From Thiodiazotropha sp050291245 (GTDB lineage: Bacteria > Pseudomonadota > Gammaproteobacteria > Chromatiales > Chromatiaceae), in NCBI GenBank assembly GCA_050291245.1, contig JBNKJP010000026.1, forward strand, positions 1-64,000: DNA of 64,000 nt, given 5' to 3'. Positions within the stretch are counted from its first letter, which is position 1. Each line of letters opens with the position of its first letter. Below the pieces are notes generated by a model. That model was given only the letters and a program-made list of their open reading frames with translations, had not been told where the DNA came from and searched no databases. Shown one piece after another: positions 1 to 8,526 of the stretch. The translations under genes were made by a program, and so were the position numbers.

Positions 1-1
1 G

Positions 2-385
2 GGGGTGTGGATCACCCATGTGATGGCGCCCCACAGGAAATTCCAACTCGATCCCAGAGAGATCGAAAACTTCAACGAGGTAAAAGCGATGTTGGCCACA
101 CGCATTGAACAGTGGGAAAAAGATCGGGAAGAGCAGCTTAAAAGAGAAAAGCAAGAAGCCCGAAAACAAGGTGAAAAACAAGGCCAAAAAAAAGGCCAGA
201 AACTGGGTCAAAAACTAGGCCAAAGACAAGGTGAAGCCAACTTGCTCAGCAAGATGCTGGAGCGTAAATACGGTCCTCTACCGCCTTGGGTTCCGCAACG
301 GCTCGCCCAGGCTGACACAGAGACTCTGGAACATTGGGCCGACAACCTGCTCGATGCCCAGACGTTGGACGAGGTTTTTAAATAA
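2..385 (+). CDS. C-terminal part of an Rpn/DUF4351-type protein, cut by the window edge
   Basis: The reading frame is open from the first bases of the window, so this is the 3' end of a longer gene. A GTG at position 5 is probably not the true start. The visible ~127 residues hold a charged segment with repeated Gly-Gln-Lys units (about residues 55-75, likely helical), followed by a DUF4351-like C-terminal domain (Leu-Leu-x-x-Met-Leu-Glu-Arg-Lys-Tyr-Gly-Pro, then a Trp-x-x-x-Leu-Leu-x-Ala segment). This tail is known from Rpn-family proteins, which are PD-(D/E)XK nuclease-like proteins linked to recombination. The nuclease domain itself would lie upstream and is not seen. Function is inferred only from the tail. 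Confidence 0.7.
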   Translation, partial: GVWITHVMAPHRKFQLDPREIENFNEVKAMLATRIEQWEKDREEQLKREKQEARKQGEKQGQKKGQKLGQKLGQRQGEANLLSKMLERKYGPLPPWVPQRLAQADTETLEHWADNLLDAQTLDEVFK

Positions 386-463
386 GGACATAACGTTTTG
401 TGTTGGCCGGGAGACGCTTTTGTCAACATGACGGGTTTTCATAACAGATCGGATGGGGCTCCA

Positions 464-607
464 TACCTTGGGGTCGTATGCATCGTCCGGTAACCAATTT
501 CCTGAAAATCCAAAACTTCTTTTCATTGGCACCATTTCGATGTGATAGCCAAATAGTCTAGTGTGCAGTTGCAAGCCGGGTAACGGCACGGGACCTCTTG
601 TGCGCAA
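464..607 (-). pseudogene. 3' remnant of a second carotenoid-oxygenase gene
   Basis: In this frame about 48 residues end in Phe-Gly-Phe-x-Gly-Asn-Trp-Leu-Pro-Asp-Asp, then Asp-Pro-Lys-Val. This mirrors the C-terminus of the intact carotenoid oxygenase at 6617-8146 (Tyr-Gly-Phe-His-Gly-Ser-Trp-Leu-Pro-Asp-Asp, then Gly-Pro-Glu-Val). The DNA also aligns base by base over roughly 46 nt without gaps. The iron-ligand His of the GFHG motif is Ser here, and the frame runs on past the homologous end toward the DUF4351 gene. Nothing upstream resembles the rest of the enzyme. It is a decayed fragment, not a working gene. Confidence 0.6.
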
Positions 608-1010
608 TCGTTAATAAATACGCAAAGGTGTGTGGCAGCAAGAGTATCAAGGGTAGAGTGCGCACCATGCTTGCATGCCGGAATAGGGATGAATACCATA
701 GGTTTTGCTGGTTCAATATCGTGGGTGTCTGCACGTTTCTGTGAGTGGCTCTATGTTGAATACAAAATTTAATACGCCTTGGTATTTTGTAACAGCATTC
801 AATAAGGGACTAACGTTATGAATATTCGTTATATTAGGATTCAAAAAGATGGTGAACTTGGATTGTATGAGGTATGGAGTCACGTATTGGCGCTCGGGGA
901 TGATAGGCAGCTGCATGTTTGATTGAATAGCATGTGAAGGTAGGTCTGCAAAAGGCTAGGTCGCCAAATTATTGATCCTGCTATAAGCCTCTGATACGAG
1001 ATTTCAGGTT
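608..1010. other. Non-coding stretch, nothing recognised
   Basis: AT-rich region between the carotenoid-oxygenase remnant and the phytochelatin-synthase-like gene. Short open frames are present on both strands, but none has a ribosome site or a recognisable product. It probably carries the promoter of the gene starting at 1011. Confidence 0.4.
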
Positions 1011-1730
1011 ATGTTTCATACAATGCTAAAAAAGATATCGAATCGAATATTGTTTTCGTATCTGTTAACCATTTGTCTATTGTTGATACTTCCAGGCTGT
1101 GGTTCAGATAATCCGGCTTCTGCTGTTTACTCGATTAAAAATGAGCAGAGCTATCAAGATCCGGAACTGCTTGCTCGTGCGTGGCAGCTCCCTGTGGCCA
1201 GCACATATAAAGATAATTTTATTTATCAGGAGAATGGTGCATTCTGTGGGCCAGCCAGCGCTGCAAATACCTTGAATTCATTAGGTGTTCATGGTCTAAG
1301 CCAATCCAACATTATCGAGAATTCATCAATATATTATATAAAGGCTCGTATTCTCGGGCTAACTCTTGATGAGATGATGAGTCTTTTTGAGGATAACCTC
1401 AAAAAAACAGGTCATTCTGAGTGGATGGTTGCGGAATATCGAGACCTGACGATTGAAGAGTTTCGTAATCATATGCGTCAAGCTAATCTTCCTGACTTTC
1501 GATATGTGATCAATTTCAGCAGGTATCCACTCTTTGGTGTAGATATTGGGCACCATTCACCTATAGGTGGATACATTGAAGGTAGTGATAGTGTGTTTGT
1601 GTTGGATGTGCTTGAAGACTATAAGCCATTTATCGTTTCTGTAAAAAAATTATTTAATGCCATGAATACAATTGATAGTGAAACGGGAGAGAAACGCGGG
1701 CTAATTCAATTGCAAAGACGGCATATATAA
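1011..1730 (+). CDS. Phytochelatin-synthase-like lipoprotein (C83 papain-fold)
   Basis: A 239-residue protein with a lipoprotein signal (hydrophobic residues ~13-28, lipobox Leu-Pro-Gly-Cys30), so it is likely anchored in an envelope membrane and faces the periplasm. The body matches the phytochelatin synthase family. The catalytic Cys79 lies in a Phe-Cys-Gly-Pro-Ala-Ser motif, His181 in Gly-His-His-Ser-Pro-Ile-Gly-Gly-Tyr, and Asp199 in Val-Leu-Asp-Val. The 18-residue His-to-Asp spacing equals that of the plant enzyme. The family removes glycine from glutathione and, in eukaryotes, makes phytochelatins. Bacterial single-domain members mostly hydrolyse glutathione or act as proteases. The C-terminus also shows the family Ala-Met-x-x-x-Asp and Thr-Gly-x-x-Arg-Gly segments. 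It stands alone in its transcription unit. Substrate is inferred; the fold and triad are well supported. Confidence 0.85.
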   Translation: MFHTMLKKISNRILFSYLLTICLLLILPGCGSDNPASAVYSIKNEQSYQDPELLARAWQLPVASTYKDNFIYQENGAFCGPASAANTLNSLGVHGLSQSNIIENSSIYYIKARILGLTLDEMMSLFEDNLKKTGHSEWMVAEYRDLTIEEFRNHMRQANLPDFRYVINFSRYPLFGVDIGHHSPIGGYIEGSDSVFVLDVLEDYKPFIVSVKKLFNAMNTIDSETGEKRGLIQLQRRHI

Positions 1731-1814
1731 TGTTATGGGTTTGTATTTTTATCGTTCCTGTTAACTCAATCTTCAGGGTTAACCCTGTAGTTGCATAAAT
1801 TCTTACCGAAAAAC

Positions 1815-1845
1815 AAATGTTGCCAATAAATAGCAACATTTTCCC
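1815..1845 (+). terminator. Possible terminator after the phytochelatin-synthase-like gene
   Basis: A 9-bp stem (AAATGTTGC / GCAACATTT) with a 9-nt loop is followed by TTTTCCCTT, about 85 nt past the stop codon. A second near-perfect hairpin lies at 1861-1893 (TTTCTAAAA...TTTTAGAAA) without a T run. Confidence 0.4.
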
Positions 1846-1972
1846 TTCAAATTCATGTGATTTCTAAAAGTCACCCGTGGTGAGTTTTAGAAACAATGAA
1901 AACGGCTTGCGTCGCATTTCTGGAGTTCATGGAACATAGCGAAATCGTCTCTACCTATTCTGATCAGATCGT

Positions 1973-2095
1973 CCCCTCTCCCTTCGGGAGAGGGACAGGG
2001 TGAGGGGAGTCAAACGCAATTAGGGGCTTTGAAAAGCGCACGTTTTGTTGATTAACCCCCCCTCATCCTGTCCTTCTCCCGAAGGGAGAAGGGAC
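1973..2095. repeat. Paired inverted REP-like element
   Basis: Two ~35-bp arms in opposite orientation (1973-2007 and 2059-2095) flank a ~50-bp spacer. Each arm has its own internal hairpin (CTCCCTTCGGGAG and CTCCCGAAGGGAG) followed by a CAGGGTGAGGGG-type tail. This 'cccctctcccttcgggagaggg' style of intergenic palindrome is common in proteobacteria. The two arms together could fold into one long cruciform. Confidence 0.75.
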
Positions 2096-2381
2096 GCTCC
2101 ATTGAGCCTGTGCGGAATTCTCATGATGGTCTCAAAACGGATTGTATGCATTCAAGTGCTAGATTTATGCAACGATAGGGTTAAGAACTGATTTATTCCG
2201 AGTAATAATCCCAATAACAAATACTTCTCTCATGTCCTGTGCATGCCATTCAATGTGGTTTTATTGTTTGATTTAGAGCGCAAACATTTTACCATGCTCA
2301 AGGAAAATCCTGCTTTTTTATTCAACAAGTTGCGTATGATTATGTGTTAGGTTTAAACTCCGAAACCTTGAGCTATTAAGT

Positions 2382-4433
2382 TTAGAACTCAGTCGAAAGC
2401 TTCACATAATAGCTTCGTCCTGGTAAGGGTATATCACCGGGAAATGCTGTTCCCATGCCCGCCTCATCAGCGTCAGTGTCAAATATATTACGAACTTCCA
2501 GAGTTGCTTCCAGGTTTCTGGTTAACTCATTTCGAATAAGCAGGTCTACGAATGTATAGCGATCCGCTTTTGATCGGGTGTCTTCAGCTACCCGGTCGCG
2601 ATTTCCCACATAAGTCATCTTAGTACTGAAGAACCAGTTATCAGGATAATTATGTTGAAGCATGGCAAACAATTTGTTGTGTGGGGAATAACCTGCATCT
2701 TCATTTGTTGTTCTATCTGTATTGTCTTGGTAGGCGTAATAGGAATAGAACTTTGTGTGGTCGGAAATATCCCACCATAGTTCCAGTTCAAAGCCTCGGC
2801 CAGTTTGATCGCCGACATTTTCCGGATGAAAAGAAAGTCCATGCATAGTGTTTTGATATCGAATCTGGTTGTCTGTTTCGTGATAGAAGAAGTCAATTCT
2901 ACCTCTCAATCTGTATATGGGTCGGTAATCAAAAACCAATTGAATTTGATCAAGCTTTTCTGGTTCAAGATCTGGATTGGCTTCGAAGGCGGGGATGTAC
3001 CTCGATTTGGTATCCATGAGCGTAGGTATACGGTACCCCCGGCCATAAAGAAGCTTTGTTGTTAATGTGGCGGTTGTATTCCATTGCAATACTGCCCTTT
3101 GGCTTGTAACAGATCCATATTCATCATAGTCGTCGTATCGAGCACCAAGAGTAATGCTCCAATCTGGCAGTACCGGCCACTCATCTTGTAGATAAGCAAA
3201 ATTCAAATTTCTAGAGTATTTCTTTTTTCCTGGGATGGGATCAGATAAAGTATCATGCATCTCTGTTGGGATAATCATGCCATCCAACATGGTGTAGTTT
3301 CTACTTTCACTAAGCTCTTCTACTTTTGCTCTTTCCCCTCCGATACCAAATGTCAGATAGTGGTCATCGAAACCTGAGTATCGGAGTGCTGAATTTAATC
3401 TCGTAAAATTTTGTCGATTCTTTTCGTTTACAATAACTCCGTCGGTAAACACGCCGAATGCGCCGGGTGGGAAAAAGTGCAGATTGTCGATCGTATGATC
3501 ACTTTGTGCGTAAGAGAGGGTTGCGCCAATACTGAAGTCGCTCGTAATGTCGTTGTCGTATCGGTATAGCGCTTCAAAACCATCCGTTTCAATATTTCCA
3601 TAGGGGTCAAGCGATGCCGCCAACCCGACACCCATACTCGTATTCAATTGGTATGCGCGCAAGCCGAATCGGGAATGGCCATCAGAAATATTTATGTGTG
3701 CACCTGACTCTTCAGAATCGGTGCTGGCTTTGCCTGGAGCAAGGGATGCATCTGTGCCTAACTGTGCATCGATAAAGGTTTGTGAATCCTGATCGATGGT
3801 TGGTCTGTAACCATCTGTTTTGGAATATTCGAATGCTGCGACCAGATCAAAGTCACTCATTATCTTGGTACCGGACAGAACGCTCGCGTTGCGCGTATTG
3901 TAGCTGCCACCCTCGATTGTGACAGATGATACTTCGGGGTTACGGGTCTTTGTGATGATGTTGACTACGGCTGAAAATGCGTCAGCTCCCCAAAGCGAGG
4001 ATCCTGGCCCGCGACTCACTTCGATTCTTTCTATTATATCAATAGGTATTTTCCCAATCGCGGTCGCTCTGTCACTAAAAGCAAGGTCATCCTGAGGAAT
4101 TCCATCAACCATGATGAGTATATTTCTATTGTATCCAGAACTAAACCCGCGAGCTGCATAAACAGGGCTAAAATTAGCCGTAGAAATTCCAACATGGATA
4201 CCTGGTACCATATTCAGAATATCTGCAAGGTTTTTTGCGCCTGTGTTCTTTATGTATTTAGCGCTGAATACTGATGCAACGGCTGGCGCAGTAATAATCG
4301 GTCGCTCCATGCCTGTAGCGATAGAAACGGTTTCAATGTCACCAAATATTGCAGCATCTTCAAATTCCGCTTTCACCGGTGTGCTGAGCATGAGAAGCGA
4401 AGAAGATATCAAGCAAGGTATTGTGTATCGCAT
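2382..4433 (-). CDS. TonB-dependent outer-membrane receptor
   Basis: A 683-residue protein with a signal peptide ending near Val-Lys-Ala (residue ~22), a TonB-box-like segment (Ile-Glu-Thr-Val-Ser-Ile) at ~34-39, and a plug domain at ~50-165 with the typical Leu-Ala-Asp-Ile-Leu-Asn-Met-Val-Pro-Gly-Ile, Met-Val-Asp-Gly-Ile-Pro and Ile-Glu-Val-Ser-Arg-Gly-Pro motifs. A long beta-barrel ends in Phe (Lys-Leu-Ser-Thr-Glu-Phe), as outer-membrane porins do. The family imports iron chelates, vitamin B12 or other large ligands using TonB energy; the substrate cannot be read from sequence. The ATG is preceded by AAGGA at 7 nt. The length fits CirA/BtuB-like receptors. No transporter genes adjoin it, so it appears to be an orphan receptor. 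Confidence 0.93.
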   Translation of the reverse strand: MRYTIPCLISSSLLMLSTPVKAEFEDAAIFGDIETVSIATGMERPIITAPAVASVFSAKYIKNTGAKNLADILNMVPGIHVGISTANFSPVYAARGFSSGYNRNILIMVDGIPQDDLAFSDRATAIGKIPIDIIERIEVSRGPGSSLWGADAFSAVVNIITKTRNPEVSSVTIEGGSYNTRNASVLSGTKIMSDFDLVAAFEYSKTDGYRPTIDQDSQTFIDAQLGTDASLAPGKASTDSEESGAHINISDGHSRFGLRAYQLNTSMGVGLAASLDPYGNIETDGFEALYRYDNDITSDFSIGATLSYAQSDHTIDNLHFFPPGAFGVFTDGVIVNEKNRQNFTRLNSALRYSGFDDHYLTFGIGGERAKVEELSESRNYTMLDGMIIPTEMHDTLSDPIPGKKKYSRNLNFAYLQDEWPVLPDWSITLGARYDDYDEYGSVTSQRAVLQWNTTATLTTKLLYGRGYRIPTLMDTKSRYIPAFEANPDLEPEKLDQIQLVFDYRPIYRLRGRIDFFYHETDNQIRYQNTMHGLSFHPENVGDQTGRGFELELWWDISDHTKFYSYYAYQDNTDRTTNEDAGYSPHNKLFAMLQHNYPDNWFFSTKMTYVGNRDRVAEDTRSKADRYTFVDLLIRNELTRNLEATLEVRNIFDTDADEAGMGTAFPGDIPLPGRSYYVKLSTEF

Positions 4434-4506
4434 ACATAGATCCTTCTAAGTAGGTCACCCGAGGTATTGGGCGACGCAGTAGTGTTTTTCTGATCCCGTC
4501 TATCAA

Positions 4507-4615
4507 CTCGTTCCCACGCTCTGCGTGGGAATGCCTACTAAGCCTGGTGTGACGATCAGCCTTGCTGAGTGACCCGTACCCCGGTCTGCATTCCCACGCA
4601 GAGCGTGGGAACGAG
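4507..4615. repeat. 109-bp dispersed palindromic repeat, copy A
   Basis: The element starts with CTCGTTCCCACGCTCTGCGTGGGAA and ends with TTCCCACGCAGAGCGTGGGAACGAG, so its ends are inverted repeats and each end is itself a hairpin. A near-identical element of the same length lies at 14010-14118. Isolated terminal hairpins occur at 11318-11344 and 60346-60370. Confidence 0.88.
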
Positions 4616-4705
4616 AAATACAACGAGGCGTCCCAATACGTTTTCACGTGCAGCGGGCTGGGTGCTAAGGATGGCCTCCGGGAATATCACACCAACAGGC
4701 ATTCT

Positions 4706-4730
4706 GGATCCCGGCATGCGCCGGGATGAC
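4706..4730. repeat. Palindrome of the 'GTCATCCCGGC' family
   Basis: Imperfect palindrome GGATCCCGGCATGCGCCGGGATGAC. A related copy lies at 14169-14196. Both sit just beyond a copy of the 109-bp repeat. Confidence 0.65.
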
Positions 4731-4765
4731 GGTGGTTGTTGGCTTAGGTCAGTGCCTGTACGATC

Positions 4766-6532
4766 TTATTCGACGGCAGCCATGCCGATGCCTCGCGGAT
4801 CACTGGCCGCCTGTACCTCGCCCGAGCGCTTGTTCCACAAAATCGCCTGCATGTTCCCATAGGGTCTCTCGACAGGGGTCAGGGTATGCCCCATGGCGCT
4901 CAACTGGCTCTGTAAGGCTTCGCTCAGCGCTCCTTCTTCATACTCAACCACATCCGGAAGATATTGATGGTGAAACCGGGGGCGGCTCACCCAGCTTTGG
5001 GGTTCCCTGCCATCGGCAATGTCCAGTATGCCCAACAGAACTGTAGTGATGATCCGGCTGCCGCCGGGTGTGCCGAGAATGGCCACCTGCTTTCTGTTCT
5101 CGACAAAGGTCGGGCTCATGCTTGAAAGCATGCGCTTGCCCGGAGCGACGGCGTTGGCTTCGCTGCCCACCAGACCATAGATGTTGGCAACCCCGGGGCT
5201 GACCGAAAAATCATCCATCTCGTCATTTAGCAGAACACCGGTGCCCGGCGCGACCAGCCCGGAGCCGAAAGGGTAGTTGATGCTCTGGGTCGCGGCCACA
5301 CGATTTCCCTCAGCATCAAGAATGGAATAGTGGGTGGTGTCCTCGCCCTCCCAGGCATAGCCGGGCTGGTCAGGGATGCTGGGTGTGGCGTGATTCAGAT
5401 CGATATCCCAGGCCAGCAGGAGCGCATACAGGGGGTGGGTTAAAATGCGTGTCGGCACCCTGACATAATCCGGATCGCCCAGGTATCTCGCCCGGTCCCG
5501 ATAGGCGCGCCGCATGGCTTCGATGAGCAGGTGGGTTTGCTGGGGCTCCTGCAAAGCCGAATAGTTCAGGCTTTGCAAAATATTCAGCATGGTGATCAAC
5601 GCCACACCCCCCGATGAGGGTGGCGGGGCGCTGGTGATTTTCAGCCCCTGATATCGGCCTGTGATGGGTTTTCGTTCAACAATCCGGTATTGCGCAAGAT
5701 CTTCAAGGCTCCAGATGCCCCCCGCCTCGTTGACACCGCTCACCAGTCGCCGGGCTGTTTCACCCTGATAGAATCCGGCGACGCCCGCCTGCGCCAGGCG
5801 TTCCAGGGTGTCGGCCAGTTCGGGTTGTTTGAGCAGGGTTCCTTTTGCAGGCACTTCGCCGTTCGGCAAGAACTGCTCAGCGGTTGCGGGGTAGCTTTGC
5901 AGCACCGACAAGCGCCAATAGGCCAGGCCCCGATAGTAGTCATCCACCGGAAAGCCCACTCGGGCGATATCGATAGCGGGCTGGAGCGATTCGGCAAGGG
6001 ACAGTTTTCCATAGTGTTCCGCCAGATGAACCAGAGCCGCGGGCAGACCGGGTATCCCGGCGGCCAGCGCTCCGTTCAGCGAGCGCAGGGGCACTACATT
6101 GCCATTCTCATCCAGATAGAGATCGCGATGAGCCGCCAGAGGCGCCCGTTCGCGGCCATCGATCATGATTTGGTGACCGTCGCTGGCGCGATGCAGTAGC
6201 CAGAATCCACCCCCGCCCAGTCCGGAGCTGTAGGGCTCTACAACCCCTAATACCGCGCTCACCGTAACGGCGGCGTCGAATGCATTGCCTCCTGCCCGTA
6301 GTGTTTGGTGGCCGGCTTGCGTGGCCATGGGGTGGGCGCTGGCGATGGCGGCGCTGTGCGGTTTATCGTGAGCGAAAGCGATACCAACGTTAAAGAGAAA
6401 GAGTATGAGGAAACCTAGGGGCGCGATTTCCGTTCTGCTTCCGTCTGCGGTTGCGGATGTGTCCGATTGGGTGATCGGCAGGGTGTTTTGAGCAAGGCGT
6501 GGTTTGAGTATTGAACGAAAAGCGTGCCACAT
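4766..6532 (-). CDS. ggt: Gamma-glutamyltransferase (glutathione hydrolase)
   Basis: A 588-residue proenzyme of the Ntn-hydrolase GGT family. It cleaves the gamma-glutamyl bond of glutathione and related compounds, normally in the periplasm. Residues ~37-55 form the hydrophobic core of an N-terminal signal or anchor. The large subunit carries Gly-Gly-Asn-Ala-Phe-Asp-Ala-Ala and Gly-Leu-Gly-Gly-Gly-Gly-Phe. Self-cleavage is expected just before Thr399 in Asp-Thr-Thr-His-Tyr-Ser, the nucleophile of the mature small subunit. Downstream motifs include Leu-Leu-Asn-Asp-Glu-Met-Asp-Asp-Phe, Ser-Ser-Met-Ser-Pro-Thr and Gly-Thr-Pro-Gly-Gly-Ser. The ATG has an AGAGGGA site about 7 nt upstream. It follows the carotenoid oxygenase gene by 84 nt on the same strand and is probably co-transcribed. 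The N-terminal extension before the signal core is longer than usual. Confidence 0.93.
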   Translation of the reverse strand: MWHAFRSILKPRLAQNTLPITQSDTSATADGSRTEIAPLGFLILFLFNVGIAFAHDKPHSAAIASAHPMATQAGHQTLRAGGNAFDAAVTVSAVLGVVEPYSSGLGGGGFWLLHRASDGHQIMIDGRERAPLAAHRDLYLDENGNVVPLRSLNGALAAGIPGLPAALVHLAEHYGKLSLAESLQPAIDIARVGFPVDDYYRGLAYWRLSVLQSYPATAEQFLPNGEVPAKGTLLKQPELADTLERLAQAGVAGFYQGETARRLVSGVNEAGGIWSLEDLAQYRIVERKPITGRYQGLKITSAPPPSSGGVALITMLNILQSLNYSALQEPQQTHLLIEAMRRAYRDRARYLGDPDYVRVPTRILTHPLYALLLAWDIDLNHATPSIPDQPGYAWEGEDTTHYSILDAEGNRVAATQSINYPFGSGLVAPGTGVLLNDEMDDFSVSPGVANIYGLVGSEANAVAPGKRMLSSMSPTFVENRKQVAILGTPGGSRIITTVLLGILDIADGREPQSWVSRPRFHHQYLPDVVEYEEGALSEALQSQLSAMGHTLTPVERPYGNMQAILWNKRSGEVQAASDPRGIGMAAVE

Positions 6533-6616
6533 ACGAAGTTCCCTCTGGTTTGATCTGTTTGGTGTATGAGTTGTATCGGTTGGGCGGGTTTTGCATTGCC
6601 CATCCTTCTAAGGGGG

Positions 6617-8146
6617 TTATACCTCGGGGCCGCAGGTGTCGTCCGGCAGCCAGCTACCGTGGAATCCATAAGGCACCCGAACCGGCAGCATCACACGTGC
6701 CAGAGGGGGTGCGTATAAATCGGTGGCGTCGAGCACCAGCAGTTCGCTGGCGCAACGGTGCTCGTCATAGACAAAGGACATCAGATAGCCGTCATCCTCG
6801 GTCGTGGCGTTCGCGCGTGGGATGAAATAGGGTTCGCTGCTATGCCGACCCCAGCCCAGATCGTGGCGGGTTCTTTCGCCACTCATCATGTCGTGCTTGA
6901 GGATGCCGGGAAATCCGAAACCTCTTCGCATCCGAGCCATCTCGACGCTGTAACCAAATCGATAGGGCTTACTGTTAAGAGATGGATGGCAGCGCGGAAA
7001 TTCTTGCGGGCGATCATCGATTCGTTGAGTGCTCAACCGGCCCTTGAACGGATCGAGGGTCCAGCGATCCAAAGTGGGCAGGCTGTCATGCAAGGGACCG
7101 TGGAGATCGTTGATGAACAGGGTTTCATAGCGACACACGTCAATGACCACATGACCGTTTTCGTCGTCATAGGCATTCAGGGCATGAGCGACGAAGCAGG
7201 AGGGTACCTCAATCCAGGTAATGTGTTCACTAGAACCATCACGGGGTAATAACCCGACCCGGGCCTGGTGACCGGGGTTCCAGGCGAACGGGAAGTGCAT
7301 GCCCTGCTCGATCAACGTTTCGCTGACGGTAACCGACAGGTCATAGATCACCACATAGCGCTGGGTGAGGCTCATGTCGTGTATCATCGGCATACTCCGC
7401 ATGGGGATGTTCAACTGCCGTTTCACCCGGCCGTCACGGCCGATCTCAAGATATTGAATGTGGTCATGAAAGTTTCGCCAGAAGTAGGCCAGGGCGTGCA
7501 GATGCCCTGTGTCCGGATCTACTTTCGGGTGACCGGTAAAGGTCATCTCCGGCAGGGTCCCGAAAAAGTTGTTCACGCCGAGGGTTTCCAGTTCGTAGGA
7601 GAGTTCAACCGGTGGCGCGCCCGACTCCATAATGGCCCAGGTGCGGCATGCCTGGCCGATGACATGGGTGTTGGGTGATCCGGCCAGATGTTGGCACGGG
7701 GAGACCTCGCCCAAGCCTTCGGCAATCTCAGAACTTCTCACATAGCGATTGCGATACCAAAGGGCCCGGCCTTCGGCCAGTCGCACCCCATGCACCATGC
7801 CGTCGCCGATAAACCAATGATACGTTTGTGGGTCGACTTCGCTAAACGGGTTGGGGCCGTTTCGCACATACCGACCGTTAAGCTCATTCGGCAGTTCCCC
7901 GATTACTTCGAGATCGGTGGTCGTGATCTCTTCTTCCACGGGGGCGAAGTTTCCGGAAAGATAGAAGTTCGCATAGGGGTCGCACCCTGAATCAGGGTTT
8001 GGCGTAACCCAGGGGTGAGCGCGTGCGGTGGCGGGGTGGCAATAGTAGTCTGCACCTCTGTCATGGGCCAGCAGCCGGTTCACACTTGTGATGGTTGGAA
8101 GAGCCAGTGAGGCGGCCAGGGACTTTATGAGTGTGCGCCTTTTCAT
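6617..8146 (-). CDS. Carotenoid oxygenase family protein with Tat signal
   Basis: A 509-residue member of the RPE65/carotenoid cleavage dioxygenase family, a seven-bladed propeller with Fe(II) held by four His. All four ligand regions are visible: Gly-His-Pro-Lys-Val-Asp-Pro, Ile-His-Asp-Met, Ala-His-Ala-Leu-Asn-Ala, and Gly-Phe-His-Gly-Ser-Trp near the C-terminus. The N-terminus (Lys-Arg-Arg-Thr-Leu-Ile-Lys, then a hydrophobic stretch) looks like a Tat signal, implying export of a folded enzyme. Family members cleave double bonds in carotenoids, stilbenes or lignin-type phenylpropenes; the substrate is unknown. AGGAG lies 9 nt before the ATG. The ggt gene follows on the same strand. A fragment of a related gene lies at 464-607. 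Confidence 0.9.
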   Translation of the reverse strand: MKRRTLIKSLAASLALPTITSVNRLLAHDRGADYYCHPATARAHPWVTPNPDSGCDPYANFYLSGNFAPVEEEITTTDLEVIGELPNELNGRYVRNGPNPFSEVDPQTYHWFIGDGMVHGVRLAEGRALWYRNRYVRSSEIAEGLGEVSPCQHLAGSPNTHVIGQACRTWAIMESGAPPVELSYELETLGVNNFFGTLPEMTFTGHPKVDPDTGHLHALAYFWRNFHDHIQYLEIGRDGRVKRQLNIPMRSMPMIHDMSLTQRYVVIYDLSVTVSETLIEQGMHFPFAWNPGHQARVGLLPRDGSSEHITWIEVPSCFVAHALNAYDDENGHVVIDVCRYETLFINDLHGPLHDSLPTLDRWTLDPFKGRLSTQRIDDRPQEFPRCHPSLNSKPYRFGYSVEMARMRRGFGFPGILKHDMMSGERTRHDLGWGRHSSEPYFIPRANATTEDDGYLMSFVYDEHRCASELLVLDATDLYAPPLARVMLPVRVPYGFHGSWLPDDTCGPEV

Positions 8147-8235
8147 GGTCTGATACTCCTGATGCGGTTTATTCCGTTAAAAAAGTGAGCGCTAAGGAAC
8201 AGTTTCATGTCATGAATACCGTACGGTTAGCTCCG

Positions 8236-8526
8236 TTATTCCGGGTCTTGTTGCCAAATCTCAGGAGCTTTTCCCAGGGTGTTAAGCTGAATTTTTGTTG
8301 GTTTAACGATTACGATGCTATAGCGGGGATCATCAATGCCTTTGAAATACTGTTCCAGCGCGCTAAACCAAAAAGATTGTCGCTCGTTCGTTTCTGTAGT
8401 TACCGTCGCAGTGCCTTCGATTTGCAACCCTATCGTTGACGCCACGCTATTCGCGCCTAATGTTAAAAATACATTGGAATGTTTTGAAATTTGTTCAACT
8501 TTATTGGAGTCAAGGTGTGTCTTGCT
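8236..8526 (-). pseudogene. Truncated pyridoxamine-phosphate-oxidase-like (stress protein 26 type) gene
   Basis: The frame encodes ~96 residues resembling the C-terminal half of general-stress-protein/PNPOx-like flavin-binding split-barrel proteins: Lys-Val-Glu-Gln-Ile, Leu-Thr-Leu-Gly-Ala-Asn, Leu-Gln-Ile-Glu-Gly-Thr-Ala, and Tyr-Phe-Lys-Gly-Ile-Asp-Asp-Pro. An in-frame TGA (complement of 8527-8529) blocks the frame just where the first beta-strands should be, and no start codon fits. The only usable in-frame start (GTG at 8445) would remove half the fold. I read it as a decayed gene. A short functional protein from the GTG is possible but less likely. Confidence 0.55.

Noticed and set aside
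713..916. A 67-codon minus-strand frame
   Set aside because: No ribosome site, no domain, and AT-rich sequence where such frames are frequent by chance.
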